Assembly: GCF_003248605.1 (NCBI RefSeq)
Contig: NZ_QFPF01000048.1
Span: 1-45,393 of the forward strand
Direction of reading: 5' to 3'
Length of the DNA stretch: 45,393 nt
DNA from: Microbacterium sp.
Lineage (GTDB): Bacteria > Actinomycetota > Actinomycetes > Actinomycetales > Microbacteriaceae
Position numbers and translations under genes: made by a program. The first letter of the stretch is position 1; the number at the start of each line of letters is the position of its first letter. Positions 16,925-25,254 of this stretch are shown one piece after another. The notes beneath the pieces were generated by a model that searched no databases, had not been told where the DNA came from, and saw only the letters and a list, made by a program, of their open reading frames with translations.

Positions 16925-17708
16925 TCATGCGCCGATCGCCCATCGCACGTACGCCTGGGCGAGCGGTTCGCCGGCGGCGATGCCCAGCCAGGCACCCGCC
17001 AGCATCCACGGCCCGAAGGGGATCGCGTCACGCCTGCCGGCACGTCGCGCGATGATCACCGCGACGCCGTACAACCCGCCGAGTACGAAGGCCGCGAATC
17101 CGCCGACGGCCAGCGCGCCCCAGCCGACCCAGCCGAGATACATGCCGAGGACCCCGGCGAGCTTGACGTCGCCGCCGCCCATGCCGTCGGGCCGGATGAG
17201 GCGAAGGAGCGCATAGAACCCGTACATCGCGGCGGCCCCGACGGCGGCGCGCACGAGGCCCATGGGGTCGGCGCCGAGAGAGGCGGCGACCCCGAACAGA
17301 CCGAACGCGACGACGTAGCTCGGCAGCACGATGGCGCTCGGCAGCCGCTGGGTGTCGAGGTCGATGAGCGTCAACGCGACGCTGACGGCAGCCAGCCACA
17401 GGTACGCCAGGAGCACCGCGATGCTCGACGCGTCCACGCCCGCGATCGCGACCCTCTCGGTCGCGGCCCACACGACACCCAGGAACGCGAGCGCCGTCGC
17501 GACCTCGACCAGCGGGTAGCGTGCCGAGATCGTGGTGCGGCACGTCGCGCAACGACCGCGCAGCAGCATCCACGACACCACCGGCACGTTCTGCCACGGC
17601 CGCACCGGAGCATCGCACGCCGGGCAACGGCTCATTGAGGAACGACCCGATGACGAGGCCGAAGACGGCCGCGAGCACGAGCGTGTATACGAGAGCGGCG
17701 GGGGTCAT
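16925..17708 (-). pseudogene. pilD: Prepilin peptidase PilD, copy 1 (frameshifted at the N-terminus)
   Basis: The A24 aspartyl protease that cleaves and methylates prepilins is split between two frames. An ATG at 17708, overlapping the pilX1 stop as ATGA, encodes 25 residues of the normal first helix (ending GLVIGSFLN, to 17634). The expected 15-20 residue linker is then missing and the reading frame changes. The rest (236 residues from ATG 17635, SRCPACDAP onward) keeps both CxxC zinc pairs (CPAC, CATC), catalytic Asp in LIDLDTQRLP and the GMGGGDVKL motif, plus about six helices. The break is exactly at the edge of a 100-bp block identical to pilD2. It is either a real lesion or an assembly error. 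Confidence 0.8.
17534..17633 (-). repeat. 100-bp block identical to 26897-26996
   Basis: Every base of this segment matches the second pilD copy, while both flanks are clearly diverged. It encodes the start of the cytoplasmic zinc-binding loop of the prepilin peptidase. The upstream-of-gene edge coincides with the break in both genes. Confidence 0.9.
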
Positions 17709-19231
17709 CGGAGGTCTCTCTGACTGACGAGCGTGCCGAGCGCCTCGATGGTCTCGGCGCCGACGGATGTCGCGCTCTCGGGCATGTTCGGCAGCAGGAT
17801 CTGGTCGCCGTAGAACGACAGGCCTCCGCCATAGTCGAACGACCCGCCGTAGAAGGCCCCGCTCCACTCGTCGTGCCCCATGCCCGCGACGTCGATGATG
17901 CACGGCGTGTAAGCCATGGCGGTGACCCCCGTCGCCATGATCGTGCCGTTGATCAGGATGTCGCTGCCGCGCACACACGTCGGCTTGCCGTCGGCGAGCG
18001 TGTCTTCGACGACGACCCACACACTCGGGGAGGCCCCGCCCGCCGCGCGGACGGTCAGCATCGTGAGGTCGAAATCGTCCGCCAGCAGCACAAGATCGGT
18101 GTTCAGGAACACCTCGGGGTGCGATCCGTTGTTCGAGCTCAGTTCGCTGCACGCGCGTGCGTCGACGATCGTCGGAGTGGTGAGAGTGCCGAGACTCCCC
18201 CATCCGGTGCCCGGGCTGGCGTTGAAGTACCCGCAGGTTCCGACCGCGGTGCTGCCTCTGACATCTGTCAGGGTCACCACGTCGAAGCCCTGCCAGTCGG
18301 ACTGCTGGTAGCGGTAGTCGAACCACGGATCGAAGGTCGGCGCGGCCGCCGGGGTCGTCACGGACTCCGGTTCGTTGATGCCCCCCGCCACCGAGCCGCT
18401 CTCCATCTGCAGCGTGGCGCTCAGCGGCAGGGTCAGCGACCCGAGCAGGCGCTGGCTGCCGAGGTACGCGCTGCCGGCCGTGACGACATCGCCCCCCACG
18501 GTCTTGGCGTTCCAGCCGAAGTCGACGGTACCGCCCGCGAGCAGGTCGCCGCCGATCGTGCCCTGGATGTTGTTGCTGCCCGAGCCCGAGACCGAGACCG
18601 TGCCGCGGATGGTGTCGCCGCCGTTCGACATGTCGAGCGTGCCGCCGGCCACGACCGATCCCTGCACGTCGCAGCCGCCCTTCGTGGCGAAGCTTCCGCT
18701 CAGCACGATGTTGGCCGGGATCACGGACTGGCAGGTGAAGTCTCCCGTCGGGATCACGATCGAGAGCAGCTCGTCATCGAGCGTGTGGGCCAGCACCTCG
18801 TCGGTGAACGTCGTCTTTCCGAAGAAGACCATGTCGCCCTCGCCGCCGATGTTCTCCACGCTGTAGTCGTAGACCGCGGAGAGCGTGACCGCTCCGCCGC
18901 TCACGCCGTAGCCGGTGGAGACGAACGTTGCGCGACCGCCCTCGCACGTCGAGGCGACGTCGTAGCGGGGGGCGGTGGCGTTGGTGAGGCTGAGGTTGCA
19001 GACGACGTCGGTGCGGCGGACGTGGGCGACAGCATCCGCCAATCCCGCATCGGCGGCGGCGCGCGCCTCGGCGTTCGAGCGACTGCCGACGAGGGATGCT
19101 GTCGTGTTGGTCACGACCGTGGCGGCGGTGAGGCCGCCGAGGCTCAGCACCAGCATGATGATGAGGACGACGACGAGAGTGGATCCGCGCTCGTCGGACG
19201 GAGGCGCGGGGGTGCGGCGGGGGCGGGACAT
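17705..19231 (-). CDS. pilX: PilX-like minor pilin with beta-rich C-terminal domain, copy 1
   Basis: This 508-residue protein has a short leader (16 residues to DERG) and a pilin-like hydrophobic helix STLVVVLIIMLVLSLGG. It lacks Glu at +5, as PilX/GspK-type minor pilins often do. After AEARAAADAGLADAV, residues about 150-270 are rich in short VxGxxxxGGT repeats suggesting a beta-helix like bactofilins. The C-terminal 250 residues hold paired cysteines and a TFDPWFDYRYQQSDW block. I infer a tip-localised minor pilin or adhesin. Its ATG overlaps the pilW1 stop (TGATG) and its stop overlaps the pilD1 start (ATGA). Confidence 0.8.
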   Translation of the reverse strand: MSRPRRTPAPPSDERGSTLVVVLIIMLVLSLGGLTAATVVTNTTASLVGSRSNAEARAAADAGLADAVAHVRRTDVVCNLSLTNATAPRYDVASTCEGGRATFVSTGYGVSGGAVTLSAVYDYSVENIGGEGDMVFFGKTTFTDEVLAHTLDDELLSIVIPTGDFTCQSVIPANIVLSGSFATKGGCDVQGSVVAGGTLDMSNGGDTIRGTVSVSGSGSNNIQGTIGGDLLAGGTVDFGWNAKTVGGDVVTAGSAYLGSQRLLGSLTLPLSATLQMESGSVAGGINEPESVTTPAAAPTFDPWFDYRYQQSDWQGFDVVTLTDVRGSTAVGTCGYFNASPGTGWGSLGTLTTPTIVDARACSELSSNNGSHPEVFLNTDLVLLADDFDLTMLTVRAAGGASPSVWVVVEDTLADGKPTCVRGSDILINGTIMATGVTAMAYTPCIIDVAGMGHDEWSGAFYGGSFDYGGGLSFYGDQILLPNMPESATSVGAETIEALGTLVSQRDLR

Positions 19232-19794
19232 CACCAGCACCCCAATGCCTGCGTATCGGTGAGCGCCTGTGCCGTGACGCCGGACGTGACCGCGACGCTC
19301 TCGTCGCCGACGGCGACCGAGAGTCCGACCGTGAGCAGCAGGCCGTCTGCCGTGAACGGCACCCCGCCGGGTTCGGTGCCCGTGACGCCCGTCGCGAGGA
19401 CCGCCCAGGCCGCGGGATCGGTGCCGATCGCGCTGGTCGACGTGGTGTACATGAGGGCCCCGTCGGGGGTCAACGCCCACGCGCGGCATTCCCAGTCGCT
19501 GGCACCGGTCGCGACGCGGGCCCGCAGTACGGCCCCGTCGATGGTGAAGAGGTCGGCATTGCGCACCGATGCCTGGATCGACTCCGTGATGACCTGCGCC
19601 TGCCCGGTGGCGGAGTCGCGCTCGCGGGTCGAGGCCTCGGTGCGCATGCCGGTGATGAAGATCGAGACCATCAGACCGAGGAACAGGGCCGCGAGTGCCG
19701 CCCCGATGATGAGTTCGACCATCGTGATGCCGGCATCGTCCGCTCGGCTCCCGCCCGCGCCGCGCGCTGGCTGCGGGTGCGGGTGGGGCTTCAT
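19231..19794 (-). CDS. pilW: PilW-like minor pilin, copy 1
   Basis: This 187-residue prepilin has a class III-like N-terminus. The predicted cleavage is after Gly22 (DDAG/ITMVELIIG), with Glu at +5, followed by the hydrophobic helix AALAALFLGLMVSIF. The leader is His/Pro-rich (MKPHPHPQPARG). The soluble domain contains CRAWALTPDG and ends in a terminal LGCW, a likely disulfide. It starts 10 bases after pilV1 and ends in a one-base overlap with pilX1. Confidence 0.83.
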   Translation of the reverse strand: MKPHPHPQPARGAGGSRADDAGITMVELIIGAALAALFLGLMVSIFITGMRTEASTRERDSATGQAQVITESIQASVRNADLFTIDGAVLRARVATGASDWECRAWALTPDGALMYTTSTSAIGTDPAAWAVLATGVTGTEPGGVPFTADGLLLTVGLSVAVGDESVAVTSGVTAQALTDTQALGCW

Positions 19795-19804
19795 GGCTTT
19801 CCGA

Positions 19805-20317
19805 TCAGGGGGATGAGACGACGATGCGGGTGGGGACGGTGGCGAGCACCGCCGTGGGATCTGCGCTTTCGTAGACGCGCGCGGTGACGGTGACCGTGCC
19901 CGGCAGGTCGGCGGGGCACTCGGAGACGAGGATGTCGGCCGAGAGTCCGCTGCGTGCCGGGTCCGGTATGCCGGTGGCCCGGTGCGCCTGGACGGCGGTG
20001 CAGGTGGTGGTGAGGATGTCGCTCGGGAACTGGTCGCGGAAGAATGCGAGCCGCTCCCCGGCGAACGTGGTCGCGGCGACCAGCGAGGTGTTGGATGCGC
20101 TGGCGCGAGTACCCTGCACCAGCAGGGGCAGCACCGCCATGGCGAGGATCGCGACGAGGAACATCGCGATCACGAGTTCGACGATGCTGAACCCGTCATC
20201 GGTGTGGATGCTGCGGCTTGCGTGGTGCGCGTCTCGGGGGTGCGTGGCTCGGGGGTGCGTGCTTCGGGGGTGCGTGCTTCGGGGGGAATCGTCCGCGGCG
20301 GTGATTCTGCGAGTCAT
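19805..20317 (-). CDS. pilV: PilV-like minor pilin with repeat-bearing leader, copy 1
   Basis: This 170-residue prepilin has the cleavage site DDG/FSIVELVIAMFLVAILAMAV with Glu at +5. The 42-residue leader is unusually long and contains near-identical THPRS/THPRA pentapeptide repeats coded by a 15-bp DNA repeat (20234-20284). The soluble domain carries two cysteines (TTTCTAV and SECPAD). The ATG at 20317 is chosen because GGGAGG lies 7 bases upstream; a longer frame to 20380 has no such site. It follows pilA1 after a hairpin. Confidence 0.83.
   Translation of the reverse strand: MTRRITAADDSPRSTHPRSTHPRATHPRDAHHASRSIHTDDGFSIVELVIAMFLVAILAMAVLPLLVQGTRASASNTSLVAATTFAGERLAFFRDQFPSDILTTTCTAVQAHRATGIPDPARSGLSADILVSECPADLPGTVTVTARVYESADPTAVLATVPTRIVVSSP
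20234..20284 (-). repeat. 15-bp minisatellite in the pilV1 leader
   Basis: Three near-identical tandem copies of a 15-bp unit (core CGGGGGTGCGTG on plus) plus a partial copy. Each encodes a THPR-type pentapeptide in the leader peptide, before the mature pilin. Confidence 0.85.
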
Positions 20318-20341
20318 CGCGAACCTCCCGAGGGGAACGAA

Positions 20342-20387
20342 TCGGGGTGTGCGAGCCATCCTCCCCCGAGGGCGCCGCACACCCCGA
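20342..20387 (-). terminator. Hairpin between pilA1 and pilV1 (attenuator candidate)
   Basis: A perfect 12-bp inverted repeat (TCGGGGTGTGCG at 20342-20353 and its complement at 20376-20387) sits 12 bases after the pilA1 stop. There is no T-tract. It probably lowers read-through or stabilises the pilA mRNA, giving more pilin than minor pilins. Confidence 0.5.
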
Positions 20388-20398
20388 CGATTGTGGGG

Positions 20399-20800
20399 TT
20401 ACGGAGTGCAGCCCGGTCCGGCGATGCCCTGCCCGTCTCCGGTCGGGGCTTCGGCAGTAGCGCCACGAGTCGCCACGACACAGATGTCATCGATTTCAGT
20501 CGCCGCAGTTCCGCCTTCCCAACCGACGGTCACGTCGCCCTCAGCGAGGTTGCTGAAGTCAACTGCTTCGCCCTGCGCGATGGCCGCCGCTGCCTGACTG
20601 GCACCGTTCGCGGCGATGGCGTCGAGGGAGTTCTGCTCAGCGTCCGCCTGAATGCCGAAGAAGATTGGAATGGCGACGGCGGCGAGGACGCCGAGGATGA
20701 CGACGACGACGATCAACTCGATGAGCGAGAAGCCCTTGTCGCCGTTCTCTTCGCGGCGGGCCTTCTCGGCCTGGATGTAGCTGCGGACGAATGCGCGCAT
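20399..20800 (-). CDS. pilA: Type IV major pilin PilA, copy 1
   Basis: A 133-residue prepilin. The 23-residue charged leader ends GDKG, cleaved before FSLIELIVVVVILGVLAAVA, with Glu at +5. The mature protein is about 110 residues with a short globular domain. Two cysteines (DDICVVA and the GPGCTP end) likely close the D-loop. It is the first gene of cluster 1, served by a TTGACA-type promoter about 90 bases upstream, and is less GC-rich than its neighbours. The ATG at 20800 begins MRAFVRSYIQ, matching the start of copy 2; a GGGAGA site lies upstream. Confidence 0.93.
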   Translation of the reverse strand: MRAFVRSYIQAEKARREENGDKGFSLIELIVVVVILGVLAAVAIPIFFGIQADAEQNSLDAIAANGASQAAAAIAQGEAVDFSNLAEGDVTVGWEGGTAATEIDDICVVATRGATAEAPTGDGQGIAGPGCTP

Positions 20801-20889
20801 GGTGGTCTCCCGTGTGTGGTGCCGAATGTGTGAGACCCCGTCGCCGGGGCCGGAGTTGGCGCCCTTCCTGCGCTTCCCTCCGGTGAGAA

Positions 20890-20918
20890 TCATTAGATAC
20901 TTCTCATCTTCGTGTCAA
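20890..20918 (-). promoter_or_regulatory. Promoter of pilA1 (TTGACA, 17 bp, TAATGA)
   Basis: The -35 is at 20913-20918 and the -10 at 20890-20895 on the minus strand. The spacer contains ATGAGAAG. The pilA2 promoter has the same layout, with an ATGAGAG element in the same position. An 80-odd base 5' leader is predicted. Confidence 0.7.
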
Positions 20919-21178
20919 CCCAGGAGAGGCAAGTTCGTCAATTCAACACGCCGCCGTAACATGATCACTGAGGCATATCTTGAGCAAACCTTGAGGAGAA
21001 TCGCGGATTCCCGCGGCAAAAGCGGTGGCACCTGACGTACCGCGCCCACACCGACATCCACCGAGAGCCCCGTGGCGCAGCATCCCACCGACAAAAACAT
21101 GAGAGAAAAGATGAGAGCCATCTCACCCAACAATGAGAGCCCTCTCATATATCGGTATCCCACTCCGCCCTCCTGCAT
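20919..21178. other. AT-richer noncoding stretch with ATGAGAG boxes upstream of pilA1
   Basis: This segment is visibly lower in GC than its surroundings. It contains three ATGAGAG boxes (21099-21105, 21111-21117, 21133-21139) and one inverted CTCTCAT (21142-21148). The same core occurs in the pilA2 promoter. A 24-codon open frame (20960-21034, plus) has no ribosome-binding site and is not called. I see no other gene here. Confidence 0.5.
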
Positions 21179-21324
21179 GTCCCGAAAACTGTCGCCTAAC
21201 GGCCCTCAGACCGACAGAAAGTGGGACACCGTGCCGGCGCACGGCGCCCGAGCGGCGCATTCTCGCTTGGATGTCCCAGAATCTGTCGGCTGGCGACGCC
21301 CATGCCGACAGAAAGTGGGACACC
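21179..21324. repeat. Short palindromic repeat cluster A' (four alternating units)
   Basis: Four units of the same element as at 11866-11960 alternate in orientation. Two close copies read CCGACAGAAAGTGGGACA (21211-21228 and 21305-21322). Two degenerate inverse copies start at 21179 and 21270. The cluster lies between the upstream region of pilA1 and the 3' end of pilC2. The stretch from 21325 to 21471 holds no gene. Confidence 0.75.
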
Positions 21325-21471
21325 ATCCCACGAAGAGCGAGCCGGCAAGCGGGCGGGCGCGCAAAGCCACGCAAAGAAGAACCGCCCCCGGCCGCGCAGA
21401 GCGCTGGCCGAGGGCGGGTATCCGGACGCCCCCGTGGAAGGGGGAGGGGGTGGGGCGCCGGATCCTGTGTC

Positions 21472-22710
21472 TCAGCCGGTCTGGCTGAGCTGTCCGTAGA
21501 TGCCGAAGATCGGCATGTAGAGGGCGACGACCATGCCGCCGATGAGGATGCCGATCACGACGATGAGGATCGGCTCGATCGTCGAGGTCAGCTGCTCGGT
21601 CGCGGTCTCGACCTCGCCCTCATAGAGGTCGGCGATGCTCGCGAGCATCTCCGCGAGGGTCCCCGACTCCTCGCCGACCGACACCATCTGCGCCACCATC
21701 GGCGGGAACACTCCGGATGCGGCCAGCGGCGCGGCGAACGAGCGCCCCTGTCGCACGGAGTCCTGGATGTCGCGCACGGCGCGGGCGACGACGCTGTTGT
21801 GCGCAGCCTCCCCCACCACCGACAGGGCCTGCAGCAGCGGAACACCGGCGTCGAGCATCATCGCGAGGCTCCGGGCGAAGCGGGCGACGGCGATCTTGGT
21901 CGCCAGAGGACCGAACACCGGCATCCGCAGCTTCAGCGGATCGACCACCGCGCGCACCCGGTCGCTGTCCTTGGCGCGCAGCCACCAGATGCCGACACCC
22001 ACGACGAGCAGGGCGAGCAGCGGCAGGATCCAGATCATGTTGTCGCTGATCACCACCAGGATGAGCGTCGGCAGCGGCAGATCTCCGCCCATGCCCGAGA
22101 ACATGCCCTCGAAGATCGGCACGACGAAGGTCACCATCGCCAGCAGCGCGACGACCGCGATCACGAGCACGATGACGGGGTACGTCGTCGCCGCGCGGAT
22201 CTTGTCGCGCAGCTGCGCCTCACCCGCGTAGGTCTTGGCAACCGAGGTGAGCGAGCGACCGAGGAAACCGCCGCTCTCGCCGACCCGGATGAGGTTCACC
22301 ATCAGCGGCGGGAACGCCAGCGGCTGCCGGGCGAACGCGCTCGAGAGCGACGACCCCGACTGCACATCGGCCTGCGCCAGCACGAGTGCCGCCTGCAGCG
22401 CCTTGTCGTCGGTCTGCTCGACCATGATCGACAGGGCGCGCATGAGCGGGAGCCCCGCGTTGATCAGGCCCGCGAGCTGCTTGGCGAACACGGCGAGCGC
22501 CTTGACGCCCACGCGCTTCTGCCGCCCGGGCAGGGTGATCTCGCGCTGCAGTCCCGTCTTGCGCACGGGCGACACGTCGAGAGTCGTCAGGCCCTGCGCG
22601 CGCAGCTTGGCCGCGACGGCGCTCTCGCTCGCCGCCTCGATGCTGCCCTTGACGACGGCGCTGCCGTCGGCGTCGATCGCTCGGTAGCTGTACTCCTGCA
22701 CGATGCTCAT
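21472..22710 (-). CDS. pilC: Type IV pilus platform protein PilC, copy 2
   Basis: A 412-residue GspF-family protein, colinear with copy 1. Repeat 1 contains FAKQLAGLINAGLPLMRAL and RVGESGGFLG; repeat 2 contains FARSLAMMLDAGVPLLQAL and SVGEESGTLAEM. Membrane helices are near 170-200, 220-245 and 380-405. The N-terminus (SIVQEYSYRAID) matches copy 1 closely. The ATG at 22710 overlaps the pilT2 stop as ATGA. It is the last gene of cluster 2. Confidence 0.93.
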   Translation of the reverse strand: MSIVQEYSYRAIDADGSAVVKGSIEAASESAVAAKLRAQGLTTLDVSPVRKTGLQREITLPGRQKRVGVKALAVFAKQLAGLINAGLPLMRALSIMVEQTDDKALQAALVLAQADVQSGSSLSSAFARQPLAFPPLMVNLIRVGESGGFLGRSLTSVAKTYAGEAQLRDKIRAATTYPVIVLVIAVVALLAMVTFVVPIFEGMFSGMGGDLPLPTLILVVISDNMIWILPLLALLVVGVGIWWLRAKDSDRVRAVVDPLKLRMPVFGPLATKIAVARFARSLAMMLDAGVPLLQALSVVGEAAHNSVVARAVRDIQDSVRQGRSFAAPLAASGVFPPMVAQMVSVGEESGTLAEMLASIADLYEGEVETATEQLTSTIEPILIVVIGILIGGMVVALYMPIFGIYGQLSQTG

Positions 22711-23855
22711 CGCCGTGCTCCCCACTGCTCGAGCTGGCGATCGCCGGCGTTGAGCGTCCAGGCCTCGGCGTCGAGATCCGCGGGGCGCACCCGCACGTCG
22801 TCGAGGGTCTGCGGATCGGCGGCCATCGCGCGCGCGACGTGCGCGGCGACGGTGCCGTTCTCAACCAGGCGCTTGAGGTCCTGATCGAGGGTGTGCATGC
22901 CGAGGCCCGCGCCCGCCTGCATGGCGGAGGAGAGCTGCGCCACCTGACCCTCGCGGATCATGTTCGCCACGGCGGGGGTGTTCACGAGCACCTCGGTCGC
23001 GATCGTGCGACCGGCATCCTGCGCCACCGGCAGCAGCGTCTGGCTGATGATGCCCTGCAGCGTGTCGCCGAGCTGCGTGCGGATCTGATCCTGCTGATGC
23101 GAGGGAAAGACGTCCACGATGCGGTTGATGCTCTTCGCCGCGCCCTGCGTGTGCAGCGTCGAGAGCACCAGGTGCCCGGTCTCGGCCGCCGAGAGCGCCG
23201 TCGCGATCGACTCGCGGTCGCGCAGCTCGCCGATGAGGATCACGTCGGGGTCCTGACGCAGCACCCGACGCAGCGCCTCGGCGAACGACGCCGTGTCGGA
23301 GCCGATCTCGCGCTGGTGCACGAGCGCGCGCCGACTGCGGTGGGTGAACTCGATCGGGTCCTCGATCGTGACGATGTGGGCCGGCAGCGTGCGGTTGATG
23401 ATGTCGACCATCGCCGTCAGCGTCGTCGACTTGCCCGACCCCGTCGGCCCCGTCACGAGCACGAGACCCCGGGGCTTGAGCGCCAGGTCGCGGGCGATCG
23501 CCGGCGCGCCGAGCTCCTCGAGCGAGAACACGCGGTTGGGGATCAGTCGCAGCGCCGCCGCGACCTCGCCCGCCTGGCGGAACACGTTCACGCGCAGGCG
23601 CCCGACCTCGGGCACGGCGTACGAGAGATCGACCTCGCCCGCGGCGTAGAACTGGTCGCTCTGGTCGGGGCTCATGAACCCCAGCACCGCCGATTCGACC
23701 CACACGGCCGAGGTCGGCTCCGCGTGCGCGGGCACGGCGACGAGGTCACCGTCGACCCGCATGAGGGGCACCTGGCCGGCGGTGAGATGGATGTCGGAGG
23801 CCCCGGCGAGCGCGGCGGTCTCGATCAGACGATCGAGTGCGGTTGTCTGCGTCAT
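22707..23855 (-). CDS. pilT: PilT retraction ATPase, copy 2
   Basis: A 382-residue retraction ATPase. ASDIHLTAG and MRVDGDL lie in the N-domain. Walker A GPTGSGKSTT has its Lys at 142. DVILIGELRD, TGHLVLSTLHT and VANMIRE are all present, so catalysis and retraction motifs look intact. A 136-bp stretch (23039-23174) differs from copy 1 at only two third-codon positions. The ATG at 23855 (MTQTTALDRL) is chosen over an upstream in-frame start because it aligns with copy 1. Confidence 0.94.
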   Translation of the reverse strand: MTQTTALDRLIETAALAGASDIHLTAGQVPLMRVDGDLVAVPAHAEPTSAVWVESAVLGFMSPDQSDQFYAAGEVDLSYAVPEVGRLRVNVFRQAGEVAAALRLIPNRVFSLEELGAPAIARDLALKPRGLVLVTGPTGSGKSTTLTAMVDIINRTLPAHIVTIEDPIEFTHRSRRALVHQREIGSDTASFAEALRRVLRQDPDVILIGELRDRESIATALSAAETGHLVLSTLHTQGAAKSINRIVDVFPSHQQDQIRTQLGDTLQGIISQTLLPVAQDAGRTIATEVLVNTPAVANMIREGQVAQLSSAMQAGAGLGMHTLDQDLKRLVENGTVAAHVARAMAADPQTLDDVRVRPADLDAEAWTLNAGDRQLEQWGARR

Positions 23856-23863
23856 GATCGCTC

Positions 23864-24568
23864 TCACTCCCCCGCCGCGGATGCGGCGCCCGGCTGCACG
23901 AAGGTCAGCGCGTTGACGGTCAGTCGCGGCGACTCGGCGTCGTCGACGAGCGACGACTGCACGACGGCGATGAGACGCGGGCCCTGCGCGAGCGCGTCGA
24001 GGAACCGCGCCGCCGCATCGGGGTCGGCGGCTTCCACGATGATCGTGAAGGGCACCTGCACTCGACCCGAATCGGTGGATGCTGCACCCCCCGCGGTCTC
24101 GGACGTCTCGCTGCCGGTGGCGGCAGCATCCGTCGTCGTGCCGTCGGAGGGCGCCTGCCCGTCGGCGGGGGCGGCCGGCGCGACCGCGGCGTCGGCCGAG
24201 ACCGCCGCGGTGCGGGCGGTCCAGGGCTCGGACGTCGACGCCGTGGCGCTGACGACGGTGACCCCGGCCTGCTGGGCGGCGGTCGCGACGAGCTCGAACA
24301 CGTCGTCGAGGTCGCTCGCGGCAGGGATCTCGGCGCGCAGCTCGGCGAGGTCGCTCTCGATCTCGTCGAGCCGCTCGCTCTCGGCCTCGAGCGTTGCGAC
24401 CCGCACGGCGTAGGCGGCGTTGGAGGCCGCGACGCTCTGCGAGCTCTCACCCGTCTGCGAGGCGTTGACGAACAGCGGCACGGCCAGCAGCAGGATGCCG
24501 GCGACGATCACCGCGATCACGAGGATCGCGCCGATCAGGTTGATGAACTGCTTCGGGAACTGGGCCAT
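23864..24568 (-). CDS. pilO: PilO-like alignment protein, copy 2
   Basis: A 234-residue bitopic protein with a membrane helix at about 9-32 (FINLIGAILVIAVIVAGILL), a coiled-coil stretch (about 40-80) and an alpha/beta domain. It is interrupted by an Ala/Thr/Gly-rich insertion near 125-165, as in copy 1. The start overlaps the pilN2 stop as TGATG. Called from order, topology and similarity to copy 1. Confidence 0.8.
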   Translation of the reverse strand: MAQFPKQFINLIGAILVIAVIVAGILLLAVPLFVNASQTGESSQSVAASNAAYAVRVATLEAESERLDEIESDLAELRAEIPAASDLDDVFELVATAAQQAGVTVVSATASTSEPWTARTAAVSADAAVAPAAPADGQAPSDGTTTDAAATGSETSETAGGAASTDSGRVQVPFTIIVEAADPDAAARFLDALAQGPRLIAVVQSSLVDDAESPRLTVNALTFVQPGAASAAGE

Positions 24569-25254
24569 CACTCCGTCTCCCCCGCGGCGTAGCGGCCGCT
24601 GTAGATGGACTGGTCGAGATCGAGCTCGAGCAGGTAGGTGTAGGCGGTCGCGCCGTCGGTGTCGGTGGAGGTGACGTCGCGGCCATCGACCGCCTTTACG
24701 CCCGCGACGTCGCGCAGGCTGCGGATCGTGCCGGCCATGTCGAGCGGCGTTGCGCTGGTGAGCGTGAGCGTGCCGGTGAGCCCGCTCGCGGCGGCGCTCG
24801 CGACGGCCGTGTCGGCCGCCACGTCGCTGTCGGTGTCGGCCGCCACGACGGGTGCCGCGCCGACGACGACGTCGAAGCCCGTGATCGAGACGCCCGCCGG
24901 CAGCGCGCCGGCAAGGCCCGAGACGGTGTCGCGCCAGAGGATGTCGGTGCCCATCGCGTCGGCGCGGAAGGCGCCGAGCTCGCCCACCGAGGTCAGCGCC
25001 GAGCTGACCTCGGTGAGTGCGGCGAGCTCGGTCAGCAGCTCGGCGGTGCGCGCCTGCTCGAGCGCCAGCCGCTGGTCGGCGGCGAGCTTGACCACGAACG
25101 CGGCGCCCGCGGTGACAGCGACCGCCGCGAGGGCCGCGACGAGCACCCACGCCCACGTGCGCACGAGGACCGCGCGGCGACGGCGCTCGATCTCGGCGCG
25201 CGGCATGAGGTTGACCCGCGGCGCGCGCGGGGTGGCGAGGATCGGAGCGCGCAT
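24568..25254 (-). CDS. pilN: PilN-like protein, copy 2
   Basis: A 228-residue bitopic protein. The PilM-docking motif PRVNLMPRAE is at about residues 12-21. A membrane helix (about 35-57), a coiled-coil region and an alpha/beta domain follow. An Asp/Ala-rich loop (VAADTDSDVAADTAV) takes the place of the Ser/Ala-rich loop of copy 1. The start and the pilM2 stop overlap as TGATG. Confidence 0.85.
   Translation of the reverse strand: MRAPILATPRAPRVNLMPRAEIERRRRAVLVRTWAWVLVAALAAVAVTAGAAFVVKLAADQRLALEQARTAELLTELAALTEVSSALTSVGELGAFRADAMGTDILWRDTVSGLAGALPAGVSITGFDVVVGAAPVVAADTDSDVAADTAVASAAASGLTGTLTLTSATPLDMAGTIRSLRDVAGVKAVDGRDVTSTDTDGATAYTYLLELDLDQSIYSGRYAAGETE

Noticed and set aside
20960..21034. 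24-codon open frame upstream of pilA1
   Set aside because: No ribosome-binding site, no homology I recognise, and it lies in a regulatory AT-rich stretch.
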